A DNA stretch of 18,297 bases from Bacteroidales bacterium (GCA_017548805.1 JAFYZE010000093.1:1-18297), one strand, 5' to 3'; counted from the stretch's first letter, positions 8,089 to 15,793 are shown. The notes: a model not told the origin generated them from the sequence alone. A program made the numbers and translations.

Positions 8089-9062
8089 TATGTCTTGGAT
8101 CGGAGCCGGTAAACGGCCCTGATCACGCATCGGGGACAACACCTGTCGACCAGATACTCTATCTTATGAGTAAAGATAATGAATTTATTGCACAAAACCT
8201 TGCCCTTTATCTCCGGGAAGGCATTCCTCCATCTGTCAATGCCCTCCCCCTTGCGCAGAAGGGGTCTCAGATAGAACATGCAGTAGAGCTTCAAGGCTGT
8301 CAACTGCGGGGCGAAACACCCTGCCTGACCGTTCCTGTCCAGGAAGTCTTCCACCTGCCGCGCATTTGCGCAGGCACCCTCAAAGCGATTCATGACAGAC
8401 TCGGGATCAGGCGCATTGGTGATAGACGCCATATTAGTCCGCCAGTGATACAGCGGCCGGTTTACGCAGTATATGCTCTTGCTCTGATACGCGAGCTGTA
8501 CCACCAGCGCGTGGTCTTCCCCCTGGTTATAGAGCGGGAACTCCACTCCCCTATTATAAACCTCCCTCTTGAACATATAACGCCATACCGACTGCATTTC
8601 TCCCACGGCCACGATGTCGGGCAAAATGGAATCCCGGCAATTCACTCCTTCCCGCGTATACTTGGTCATGGCCGGCTGGTCATTGCGCATCCAGCCGCAG
8701 ACCACTCCGTCCGCATCGTACAAGTGAGCCGCCGAATACATCCTCTCAAGCATGTCAGGTTCCATCCAGTCGTCGCTGTCGCAATGCGCCACATACTCTC
8801 CCAGAGCCAACTCAAGGCCGCTCCTGCGCGCTGCCGGAAGGCCTTCATTCCGATGCTTGTCCACGACCTTCACGGAAGCGGCTCGCTGGGGGAATTCTTC
8901 CATCACCTTGCGCAGCACATCCATGGAAGCGTCAGGCGTACAGTCGTTTACAAAAATGTACTCCACATCCTGCAGGGTCTGTCCGAACAGGCTCCGTATA
9001 CACTCCCCGATGTAGGCCTCAACCTTGTAAACGGGAATTATGACACTTACCGCAGGTTTCAT
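8088..9062 (-). CDS. GT2 glycosyltransferase, divergent member of the tandem set
   Basis: This 324-residue GT2 has 'AVSVIIPVYKVE' at 4-15, 'VNDCTPDASMDVL' at 38-50, and the metal-binding 'HCDSDDW' at 93-99. The first 100 residues align without gaps to the next three genes upstream, sharing the 'SLFGQT' and 'DASMDVL' segments. The rest diverges, and it lacks their C-terminal 'RLGHLTK' tail, ending instead in a basic 'YRLRSKT'. It appears to be an older member of the same duplicated family. The start ATG overlaps the upstream stop by four bases (ATGA at 9059-9062), and its own stop overlaps the next start as TAATG, so it is tightly embedded in the operon. A cytoplasmic, membrane-associated role in glycan assembly is inferred; the sugar specificity is not readable. 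Confidence 0.88.
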   Translation of the reverse strand: MKPAVSVIIPVYKVEAYIGECIRSLFGQTLQDVEYIFVNDCTPDASMDVLRKVMEEFPQRAASVKVVDKHRNEGLPAARRSGLELALGEYVAHCDSDDWMEPDMLERMYSAAHLYDADGVVCGWMRNDQPAMTKYTREGVNCRDSILPDIVAVGEMQSVWRYMFKREVYNRGVEFPLYNQGEDHALVVQLAYQSKSIYCVNRPLYHWRTNMASITNAPDPESVMNRFEGACANARQVEDFLDRNGQAGCFAPQLTALKLYCMFYLRPLLRKGEGIDRWRNAFPEIKGKVLCNKFIIFTHKIEYLVDRCCPRCVIRAVYRLRSKT

Positions 9063-9994
9063 TCCTTACTCTTGAAAAGACTTGATATACCGTGTATGCC
9101 CAATATCTTGGTCAGGTGCCCGAGGCGCTCGGCCACCGTGAAACGCCTGTCAACGAAGAGCGGAAGGTTTGCTTCCGGATACAGGCGAAGATAATACTTG
9201 CGCGAAAGCTGGAGCGCCGCGAATTTAGTCCAGCATTTGAGATGCATAATGGCGCGTCCGTACTTCCCGCTCAGGCCCTTGTCCTCAAGGAAAGAGAGGA
9301 CAAGGCTGACATTGGCTCGTATCTGTTCCACTTTCTCCATGGATCCCTTGATGGAACTGATGCTGTCGGGATAATAGCCGTAGTTGTAAAGCTCGTCTTC
9401 CACGAATCCCCAATTGCGGCAATGATAAGCCAGCTGGGTGATCAGGGCGGTGTCTTCGCACATGTTGTTCACTGGCCAGGCCAGAGGCGATTCGTAAGCA
9501 ATGCGCGACACAAGTTTGTTGAGCAGGTAATGGTGGATGTCCATATAGACAAGGGACTCCAGGAGATCGTCTGTATGGGTCATGTCCGGTACTGGCTCCG
9601 TATGGTCCGGATACACCCTGCGCATGGAACAGATCACCATGTCAAGACCCTCTTCCGATGCCTTGGCGTACATTCTCGCATACATCTCCGGCTCAGGCCA
9701 ATCGTCACTGTCGCAATGGATTATATACTCTCCCGTGGCTGCTTCCACTCCCCTGCGACGGCTGAATGCCTGGCCCCGGTTGGTGTCATTGTGAATGATC
9801 CTCACCTGGCTCCGGCGTACCGGGTAGTCTTCCAATACCCGCTCAAGGACGTCCATGGAGCCGTCCGGACTGCAGTCGTCGACAAAGACATACTCGATGT
9901 CTTCCAGGGTCTGTCCGAAAAGGCTCCGGGCACATCGTTCGATGTACCTTTCCGCCTTGTAGACCAGGATTATGACGCTAACTGCGGGGCTCAT
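9059..9994 (-). CDS. GT2 glycosyltransferase, tandem paralogue A
   Basis: This 311-residue GT2 carries 'AVSVIILVYKAERYI' at 4-18, 'VDDCSPDGSMDVL' at 38-50, and 'HCDSDDWPEPEMY' at 93-105, the region with the DXD residues Asp95 and Asp97. It is a close paralogue of the two genes upstream, with the same length and similar catalytic halves. The middle (about 115-175) diverges, as expected if acceptor or donor choice differs. The C-terminal tail 'RLGHLTKILGIHGIS' at 290-304 recurs in all three copies. The ATG at 9994 follows the upstream stop by two bases (TAGATATG), the same junction as between the next pair. The 3' end overlaps the next gene by ATGA. It most likely adds one residue of the oligosaccharide. 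Confidence 0.9.
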   Translation of the reverse strand: MSPAVSVIILVYKAERYIERCARSLFGQTLEDIEYVFVDDCSPDGSMDVLERVLEDYPVRRSQVRIIHNDTNRGQAFSRRRGVEAATGEYIIHCDSDDWPEPEMYARMYAKASEEGLDMVICSMRRVYPDHTEPVPDMTHTDDLLESLVYMDIHHYLLNKLVSRIAYESPLAWPVNNMCEDTALITQLAYHCRNWGFVEDELYNYGYYPDSISSIKGSMEKVEQIRANVSLVLSFLEDKGLSGKYGRAIMHLKCWTKFAALQLSRKYYLRLYPEANLPLFVDRRFTVAERLGHLTKILGIHGISSLFKSKE

Positions 9995-10035
9995 ATCTAT
10001 TTCCTTGAAAAGACTTTCGATACTCCGTGAATACC
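9991..10035 (-). repeat. Near-identical junction repeat, copy 1 (GT2 A/B)
   Basis: These 45 bases span the end of paralogue B and the start of paralogue A. They match copy 2 at 10929-10973 with a single mismatch. The copies are 938 bases apart, which is one full gene plus its spacer. Confidence 0.85.
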
Positions 10036-10932
10036 TATCAGCTTGGTCAGATGACCAAGGCGTTGCATGACGGTATAGCGCTTGTTGAAAAGAAAGGAGA
10101 CGTTAACCTCCGGATACAGATTGGCGTAAAAACTACGTGGGAGTTTTGAGGCCATGAACTTCAGCCAGCATTTCAGGTTCCTTATATCAGCCCTGTACTT
10201 ACGCGCAAGACCTTTGGCTTCTAGCGCAGAGAAAGCAAGGTTATAGTTCTGCCTCATCTGGTCGATCTTCTCTTCGCTCTCTATCGAATAACTGATACTC
10301 CCCACCCTCACGGAATAGTTATAGAGAATCTCGTCAACGAATCCGAAAGAATCACAGTTGCTGGCCAGCTGGATGATCATTGCGGAATCCTCGCTCATGT
10401 TGCACACAGGATAAGTGATACCTTTCTCGTATGCCTTGCGGGAGATAAGCTTGTTCATCGTATGGTTAAATATATCCTGCCTTATCAGGGCGCCCAGCAC
10501 GTCTTCCTGTCCCAGTTTGTCAGTGCCTGGGACCGTTGTAAGGTCGGGATAGACCCGGCGTACAGAGCAAATAACCATGTCAAGGTTCTCGGAAGAGGCC
10601 TTTGCATAAAGCTTGGCATACATGTCCGGTTCCGGCCAGTCGTCACTGTCGCAATGGATAATATAATCTCCCGTGGCGGCCTCGACACCCTTCCTGCGAC
10701 TGTAAGCCTGGCCACGGTTGACTTCGTTGCGAAGGACTTTGACTTGACCCCGCCTCGCGGGGTAATCGTCCAGCACCCGCATCAGGACGTCCATAGACGC
10801 GTCCGGAGTACAGTCATCCACGAAGATATATTCCAAGTCCTCCAAGGTCTGTTCAAACAGACCGCGGGCGCACCGTTCGATGTATTGCTCGACATCGTAT
10901 ACCAGGACTATGACACTTACTGCAGGCCTCAT
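9997..10932 (-). CDS. GT2 glycosyltransferase, tandem paralogue B
   Basis: This protein has 311 residues from the ATG at 10932 (MRPAVSVIVLVYDVE). An in-frame ATG at 11109 would run into the upstream gene and is rejected, because MRPAVSV aligns with the starts of the paralogues. Motifs are 'VDDCTPDASMDVL' at 38-50 and 'HCDSDDWPEPDMY' at 93-105, with the shared C-terminal 'RLGHLTKLIGIHG'. The first 110 residues are very close to paralogue C upstream, with long identical DNA stretches such as the one encoding 'DDCTPDAS'. The 'DDWPEPDMYAKLYAKAS' part is closer to paralogue A, so the gene looks mosaic. Both flanking junctions read TAGATATG. It is predicted to be a cytoplasmic transferase acting on the lipid-linked glycan. 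Confidence 0.9.
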   Translation of the reverse strand: MRPAVSVIVLVYDVEQYIERCARGLFEQTLEDLEYIFVDDCTPDASMDVLMRVLDDYPARRGQVKVLRNEVNRGQAYSRRKGVEAATGDYIIHCDSDDWPEPDMYAKLYAKASSENLDMVICSVRRVYPDLTTVPGTDKLGQEDVLGALIRQDIFNHTMNKLISRKAYEKGITYPVCNMSEDSAMIIQLASNCDSFGFVDEILYNYSVRVGSISYSIESEEKIDQMRQNYNLAFSALEAKGLARKYRADIRNLKCWLKFMASKLPRSFYANLYPEVNVSFLFNKRYTVMQRLGHLTKLIGIHGVSKVFSRK

Positions 10933-10973
10933 ATCTATTTCCTTGAAAAGACTTTCGATATTCCGTGAATACC
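10929..10973 (-). repeat. Near-identical junction repeat, copy 2 (GT2 B/C)
   Basis: This is the counterpart of 9991-10035. It includes the TAGATATG stop-start junction and the last codons (VFSRK) of paralogue C, and marks a tandem gene duplication. Confidence 0.85.
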
Positions 10974-11864
10974 CATCAACTTGGTCAGGTGCCCGAGGCG
11001 AAACATGACGCCGAAATCCCTGTTGAACAAGAAAGAGCGATTCACTTCCGGATAAACTCCCATATAATAATCCCTCGGAAACCCTTGGATGATGGACTTG
11101 AGCCAGCACTTGGTGTATTCGATATCCTTTTTGTACTTGTCGACAAGTCCCCGGGCTTCCAGACAGGAGAATGCAAGATCCAAGCTCTCCTTGATCTGGT
11201 TTATCTTGGGTATGGTATCCTTAGAGTTGATGAGACTCCCCTCCCTTACGACATAATTATAAAGAGGTTCGAAGACATACCCGAAAGAGTCGCAGTTACA
11301 GGCCAGCTGGATACACATAACGTAATCCTCACCTATGTTGCTATGTGGGAATACGATGCCCTTATCATATGCCTTACGGCTTATCAGCTTGTCCATCAGA
11401 TGATTGCAAATGTCCTGCCGGATAAGGGCGCCCACCGGGTTTTCGACACCCAGCTTATCCATATAACGCTCCATACGGCCATGGGCTACGATGCACATCT
11501 GGCAGAGTACCATATCAAGGCCCTCTTCAGTGGCCTTAGCATACAGTTTTTCATAGATATCCTTCTCTACATAGTCGTCGCTGTCACAGTGGATGATATA
11601 GTCTCCGGTAGAAGCCTCCACTCCCCTGCGGCGGGTGTATGCCAGACCCCGGTTGACTTCGTTGTGAAGGACCTTGACCTGACACCGCCTCGCGGGGTAA
11701 TCGTCCATCACCCGGGCCAGGATATCCATTGACGCATCCGGAGTACAGTCATCCACGAAGATGTACTCCAAGTCCTCCATTGTCTGTTCAAACAGACTTC
11801 TGGCACACCGTTCAATGTACTTTTCAACCCCGTATACCGGTATTATGACACTTACTGCAGGCAT
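10935..11864 (-). CDS. GT2 glycosyltransferase, tandem paralogue C
   Basis: This 309-residue GT2 is the first of the tandem GT2 set to be transcribed. Motifs are 'AVSVIIPVYGVEKYI' at 3-17, 'VDDCTPDASMDIL' at 37-49 and 'HCDSDDYVEKDIY' at 92-104. Here Tyr-Val-Glu-Lys replaces the Trp-Pro-Glu-Pro that follows the DXD in paralogues A and B, and the next 40 residues also differ. This suggests a different donor or acceptor. The tail 'RLGHLTKLMGIHGISKVF' is conserved. The ATG at 11864 starts 20 bases after the last GT32 stop, the largest gap inside the operon; no promoter was recognised there. The stop is two bases before the next ATG. The family call is firm; the sugar is unknown. Confidence 0.9.
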   Translation of the reverse strand: MPAVSVIIPVYGVEKYIERCARSLFEQTMEDLEYIFVDDCTPDASMDILARVMDDYPARRCQVKVLHNEVNRGLAYTRRRGVEASTGDYIIHCDSDDYVEKDIYEKLYAKATEEGLDMVLCQMCIVAHGRMERYMDKLGVENPVGALIRQDICNHLMDKLISRKAYDKGIVFPHSNIGEDYVMCIQLACNCDSFGYVFEPLYNYVVREGSLINSKDTIPKINQIKESLDLAFSCLEARGLVDKYKKDIEYTKCWLKSIIQGFPRDYYMGVYPEVNRSFLFNRDFGVMFRLGHLTKLMGIHGISKVFSRK

Positions 11865-11884
11865 CCTTGCGTTCCCAATAAACC

Positions 11885-12637
11885 TTACTTTTTCCCTTGA
11901 AGCTTGAACTCCCTGTCCAGAAGCCTCCAGTCAATGCCGAACAGCTTGTAGAACCATTTATGGAGCTTGCCCCCCTGATACTCCTCATCCCTCCACTGGC
12001 CGGCATAATGGTGTATGCTGTGGGTATTCTTCGTGATTACGTATTTGCATCCGCCCGTCTCCGAAAAAGGATGTGCGTTGAACCACTCGCAGGGAAATAT
12101 GAATAGCTTGTCTTCGTCGCGGGTGACTTCATTCTTCTTGGTTATGGGGGTCCACTTGTATTTGGAGCCCAGGACACGGCTCATTATCAAGGGTTGGACT
12201 TCTATTTCAAAAGAACCGTCCTCCTTTACGAAATTGCGGCCTTCATACCACTCCATTGCGTCCCTGACCCAGGGCATACCTTTTTCTGCCCCGAAAGCGG
12301 CAAGCTCAAGGCTAGTATCCTCGGTTTCGCTGCCGACAAAATACGGCAGGTGGAGCACGTCGTCGAAAGGCCGGATGACTTCCACGTCACTGTCAAGATA
12401 GATGCCGCCATAGTTGTACACGGCATACAGACGGATGTAATCCGCCACGAAAGCGTACTTCTTCGCTTCAAACGCCTGTTTGGTCCAGGGGGTGGAATTG
12501 ACATCGAAGCGGTTGGTGTCCCACAGCATCACTTCATAGTCAGGATTGTATTTCTTCCAGGAATTGATGCAGAACTCTATCTTCTTGGGATACGGATCGC
12601 CGCTCAGCCAGCAAAGGTGAATTATCTTCGGTATCAT
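11885..12637 (-). CDS. GT32-family glycosyltransferase, tandem paralogue A
   Basis: This 250-residue enzyme is of the DXD sugar-transferase type (GT32, related to OCH1 and capsular polysaccharide enzymes). It starts 'MIPKIIHLCWLSGDPYP', carries 'ADYIRLYAVYNYGGIYLDSD' at 65-84 with the metal-binding Asp82 and Asp84, and has a late 'HSIHHYAGQW' typical of the family. It normally transfers a hexose or a related sugar from a nucleotide donor. It is the third of three adjacent GT32 copies in transcription order. Residues 37-87 are almost identical to paralogue B, while the second half is clearly different. The start lies two bases after the paralogue B stop. A 20-base gap separates it from the GT2 series. 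No signal peptide or membrane helix was seen, so it is cytoplasmic. Confidence 0.9.
   Translation of the reverse strand: MIPKIIHLCWLSGDPYPKKIEFCINSWKKYNPDYEVMLWDTNRFDVNSTPWTKQAFEAKKYAFVADYIRLYAVYNYGGIYLDSDVEVIRPFDDVLHLPYFVGSETEDTSLELAAFGAEKGMPWVRDAMEWYEGRNFVKEDGSFEIEVQPLIMSRVLGSKYKWTPITKKNEVTRDEDKLFIFPCEWFNAHPFSETGGCKYVITKNTHSIHHYAGQWRDEEYQGGKLHKWFYKLFGIDWRLLDREFKLQGKK
12423..12529 (-). repeat. High-identity tract, copy 1 (GT32 A)
   Basis: These 107 bases encode residues 37 to about 72 of paralogue A. They match 13187-13293 with four mismatches, all synonymous. Just beside the tract (12380-12422 side) the same two genes differ at about 8 of 47 positions although the protein stays identical. 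Confidence 0.8.
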
Positions 12638-12639
12638 CG

Positions 12640-13401
12640 CTACTTGTTTTTTTGCGTTCCATACAAGCGGAAGCGCTTGTCGCGGAATTTCCAGTTCTTG
12701 CCTGTGATTTTGTAATACAGCTTGTGCAGCGGACCCCCTATGTATTCGTCTTCAGTCCAGGAATTGGCATAATGGTGAATACAGTGAGTATCTTCCGTGA
12801 CGTAATAGAATCCACCATGGACAAGGTCCCTAGGATGTGCGCAGAACCAGTAGACGGGTAATATACAGAACCTTGTGGGGTCTGGATCGAACTCATCCGG
12901 AGTCTGTATGATCGTCCAGTAATAATGCTTGCGGATCAAATTGCCCATCACCGGAGGCATGGGCTCCATGTTTTTCTCTCCATTCTCAAGGATGTAGTTC
13001 CTGTCCTGATAATAGTCCAGCATGAACTTGACCCAGCCCGTTCCTTTCTCTGCCCCGAATGCAGCCATCTCTATGCCGTCCGGACCCACTTCCGTGCCTG
13101 CAAAATACGGAAGGTGCAGAAGGTCATCGAAGGATTTGAGCACTTCCACGTCGCTGTCGAGATAAATGCCACCGTAGTTATAAACTGCATACAGACGGAT
13201 GTAGTCCGCCACAAAAGCGTACTTCTTCGCTTCAAACGCCTGTTTGGTCCATGGGGTGGAGTTGACATCGAAGCGGTTGGTGTCCCACAGCATAATCTCA
13301 TAATCCGGAAGGTACTTCTTCCAGGAATCAATGCAGAGTTGGATCTTCGGGGGATACGGGTCCCCGCTCAGCCAGCACAGATGTATCAGCTTAGGTATCA
13401 T
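12640..13401 (-). CDS. GT32-family glycosyltransferase, tandem paralogue B
   Basis: This 253-residue GT32 has the same architecture as its neighbours: 'MIPKLIHLCWLSGDPYP' at the start, 'GGIYLDSDVEV' at 77-87 with DXD at 82-84, and 'HCIHHYANSW' near the end. It shares a run of DNA (13187-13293) with paralogue A that is about 96 percent identical with only synonymous changes, well above the flanking similarity. Its C-terminal third is closer to paralogue C (both have 'IHH(Y/F)ANSW' and 'DKRFRLYG'). The gene therefore reads as a mosaic of its two neighbours. Start and upstream stop overlap as ATGA at 13398-13401. Function is inferred as a cytoplasmic single-sugar transfer in assembly of the lipid-linked glycan. 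Confidence 0.9.
   Translation of the reverse strand: MIPKLIHLCWLSGDPYPPKIQLCIDSWKKYLPDYEIMLWDTNRFDVNSTPWTKQAFEAKKYAFVADYIRLYAVYNYGGIYLDSDVEVLKSFDDLLHLPYFAGTEVGPDGIEMAAFGAEKGTGWVKFMLDYYQDRNYILENGEKNMEPMPPVMGNLIRKHYYWTIIQTPDEFDPDPTRFCILPVYWFCAHPRDLVHGGFYYVTEDTHCIHHYANSWTEDEYIGGPLHKLYYKITGKNWKFRDKRFRLYGTQKNK
13187..13293 (-). repeat. High-identity tract, copy 2 (GT32 B)
   Basis: This is the counterpart of 12423-12529 at an offset of 764 bases. The sharp fall in DNA identity at its edge, without a change in protein identity, suggests local gene conversion rather than selection on the protein alone. Confidence 0.8.
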
Positions 13402-14168
13402 CTTTTTGTTTTGTTTTTTTGTTTACCGTACAGTCTGAAACGCTTGTCAGACAGTTTCCAGTCTTTGCCGGTCAGTTTATAATACAGTTTATGGAGACAG
13501 CCCCCATCATAAGGGGTGTCAAGCCAGGAATTGGCAAAATGATGGATGCAGCGGGTTTTCTCCGTGACGTGGTACCTGAAACCGTTCTCTTCAGCCCAAG
13601 GGTTGGCGTTGAACCAGTCCTGCGGGAAAACACATATCCTGGAAGGATCGGGATCGAAGTCAGAAATATCATCGATACACACTATCTCATACTTCTGACT
13701 CAGAAGCGGCCACATGACGAATGGCAGGGGGGCCATATCCCGTTCTCCATTTTCCTTGATGAAATGACGTCCCACATAATAATCCATGGCATCCTTGACC
13801 CAGGGAAGGCCTTTTTCCGCGCCGAAAGCAGAAAGCTCTATGCTCGAAGGGTAAGCCTCGTTGCCCACGAAATACGGCAGGTCAAGCAGGTCGTCGAAGG
13901 AACCTATCATCTCCACGTCGCAGTCCAGATATATCCCGCCGTAATTATATATCGCATAGAAGCGTACATAATCCGCCATGAAAGCATACTTCCCGGCATC
14001 GAACGCCTCCCTGGTCCAAGCAAGGGAGTCGGCGTCGAAGCGTTCCATATCCCAGAGCATGACCTCGTAATCCGGAAGGTGTTTCTTCCAGGAGTCGATG
14101 CAGTACTTGATCTTCTTGGGATACGGGTCACTGCCGAACCAGCACATATGGATTATCTTGGGTATCAT
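13398..14168 (-). CDS. GT32-family glycosyltransferase, tandem paralogue C
   Basis: This 256-residue GT32 is the first transferase after the flippase gene. It begins 'MIPKIIHMCWFGSDPYP' and has 'ADYVRFYAIYNYGGIYLDCD' at 65-84; the DXD is Asp82-Cys-Asp84, where the other two copies have Asp-Ser-Asp. The late 'RCIHHFANSW' is present. The tail is rich in Lys and Arg (ending KQKNKTKR), which could help it sit at the membrane. It is the most divergent of the three copies. Both ends overlap neighbours by ATGA (13398-13401 and 14165-14168), so translation is probably coupled to the flippase. The donor sugar cannot be read from the sequence. Confidence 0.9.
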   Translation of the reverse strand: MIPKIIHMCWFGSDPYPKKIKYCIDSWKKHLPDYEVMLWDMERFDADSLAWTREAFDAGKYAFMADYVRFYAIYNYGGIYLDCDVEMIGSFDDLLDLPYFVGNEAYPSSIELSAFGAEKGLPWVKDAMDYYVGRHFIKENGERDMAPLPFVMWPLLSQKYEIVCIDDISDFDPDPSRICVFPQDWFNANPWAEENGFRYHVTEKTRCIHHFANSWLDTPYDGGCLHKLYYKLTGKDWKLSDKRFRLYGKQKNKTKR

Positions 14169-15745
14169 CTGGCTTTAACGGTTATATCCTCTTTGATCAT
14201 TCCCACAACGGTCAGCACCCTGCGGACAAAGGAACGCATACCGAACTCGACCGCATACAGGATCCCGCCGAGGATGAGCACACAACAGATGAACAGGATG
14301 GAAGCATACAGCAGGAAAGCCCATATCCCAGATGCCGGATCGATGGGAATCAACCCGCTGATGGCACGTACGGCAAAGAAACCGACGACTCCCGCTAGCA
14401 GATGCTTTGCATACAGGGCGACATACATCCATATAGGCTCTTTCAAGCCCCTTGTAAAAAGGAAATAGGGCTTCCATGTGAATACTATGATCAGCTGGCT
14501 GATGATGACTCCTGTCAGGATACCATGAAGCCCGAAGAAATAGCCGAGTCCGATGGAGAAACCCAGGTTCAGGACCGCTTCGACCACGGGCGCCCAGATA
14601 TCCTGGAAAAGGCCGTAAGAATTGATGAAGGTGTCCACTACCGCCCGCATGGTACCCAGGAAAAACATGACTATGATAAGGAACAAGGTCGTCCTGTCTA
14701 GAAGATATTCCGATCCCAGCCAGACGCTTATGAAAGGGTCTGCAAGCAGCCAGATGCAGATGCTGCACACAGCCACGGCCAGGAAGCGCGAAGAGAAGAG
14801 TTCCTTGAAGACCTTGAGGATGAGACTACGGTCACCCTCGGCCAGCATGTTCCCGACGCTGGCTCCAAGGCCGGCGAAAAGCGCACCCAGCAACAGGCTC
14901 AGGTTGTTGGTTATGATCAGATAGTTGCCATACAATGCCACCAGCGTAAGTGAAGCATATGCGTAGATAATGATGGGACTGGTCTGGGAAAGCACGAATC
15001 CACCAATCTTGTGGAAGAACATTTGCTTGACCTTGGTCACCACGTCCGGGAACTTGTGCCTGAGCCTTCCGGGATTCTCCACTTTCTCTTTCAAGAAAGG
15101 ATAGTCCTTGAAAATAACCCTGTTGAGGAAAAACGACCCTATGATGGCGAATGAAACCTCGAACGCAAGCCACCAGACATAGGGGTTGGGAAGGAACCTG
15201 ACGGCAAGAGCCTGGGCCAGCACCTTGACGATGAAGACAAGTCGGAAATTAAACTGGATCTTGTACTCCTTCTGGTCGGCAGACATGAGTATCTCCCGGT
15301 AATTCACGAAGTAACCCAGAAGGGAGCTGAACAGGAACGCAGAATAAGTGGCATAAGCATACCACAATGGCAGTTCCATCTTCGAGAAAATCCTCGGGAA
15401 GAAAAACATCAGGACAACGCTTCCGAAGATGATGAAGCAGGCGATCCTCTTGTACAGCCAGCCTTGCAAGGCCACTATTTCCCTGGCTGTCTCCCTGTCC
15501 TTCTGGAATAAAGGTTTGTAAAGGGTGACGGCTATGGCCGAACCTATTCCCAGCTCAGCAATGTTGAGGAAACCAAGGAGGCTGGATGCGGTGCTGTTCA
15601 GACCCAGCACTTCGGTACCCAGATAATCCAGGAAAATCTTACGGGAAAAGAAACCAAGCAGCAAGGATATGAACTGCAGCAGCAATGCCACGGCACTGTT
15701 CCTTATGCTGTTTTTGGTACGTGTATATCCGCCGCCGGACTTCAT
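14165..15745 (-). CDS. Wzx-type oligosaccharide flippase (MOP superfamily)
   Basis: This 526-residue very hydrophobic protein has many membrane segments along its whole length. The N-terminus 'NSIRNSAVALLLQFISLLLGFFSRKIF', with 'LNIAELGIGSAI' soon after, is the usual opening of polysaccharide exporters in the MOP superfamily. Such proteins move undecaprenyl-diphosphate-linked oligosaccharides from the cytoplasmic to the periplasmic face of the inner membrane. Length and topology fit the family. It is the first gene of the glycosyltransferase operon, and its stop overlaps the next start by ATGA. The 48-base gap from the upstream MgtC-like gene contains no convincing TAnnTTTG promoter or terminator, so the operon could be read from the MgtC promoter. 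A drug-export MATE role is less likely given the neighbours. Confidence 0.9.
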   Translation of the reverse strand: MKSGGGYTRTKNSIRNSAVALLLQFISLLLGFFSRKIFLDYLGTEVLGLNSTASSLLGFLNIAELGIGSAIAVTLYKPLFQKDRETAREIVALQGWLYKRIACFIIFGSVVLMFFFPRIFSKMELPLWYAYATYSAFLFSSLLGYFVNYREILMSADQKEYKIQFNFRLVFIVKVLAQALAVRFLPNPYVWWLAFEVSFAIIGSFFLNRVIFKDYPFLKEKVENPGRLRHKFPDVVTKVKQMFFHKIGGFVLSQTSPIIIYAYASLTLVALYGNYLIITNNLSLLLGALFAGLGASVGNMLAEGDRSLILKVFKELFSSRFLAVAVCSICIWLLADPFISVWLGSEYLLDRTTLFLIIVMFFLGTMRAVVDTFINSYGLFQDIWAPVVEAVLNLGFSIGLGYFFGLHGILTGVIISQLIIVFTWKPYFLFTRGLKEPIWMYVALYAKHLLAGVVGFFAVRAISGLIPIDPASGIWAFLLYASILFICCVLILGGILYAVEFGMRSFVRRVLTVVGMIKEDITVKAR

Positions 15746-15793
15746 GCTGGGTTCAATATGGCGATTTTGGCTTTAACAAAAATGTTACCAATC

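Noticed and set aside
10846..10861. Near-palindrome GTCTGTTCAAACAGAC in GT2 paralogue B, repeated in paralogue C
   Set aside because: It encodes the conserved SLFEQT-type segment and repeats only because the genes are duplicates. An operator inside the coding region is not supported.
10933..11109. N-terminal extension of GT2 paralogue B
   Set aside because: It would overlap the 3' end of paralogue C. The sequence MRPAVSV at 10932 aligns with the starts of the other GT2 copies.
9059..14168. Possible mobile element or phase-variation cassette around the repeated genes
   Set aside because: No transposase, recombinase, terminal inverted repeats or invertible promoter was seen. The repeats are direct and lie within coding sequence, which fits tandem gene duplication.
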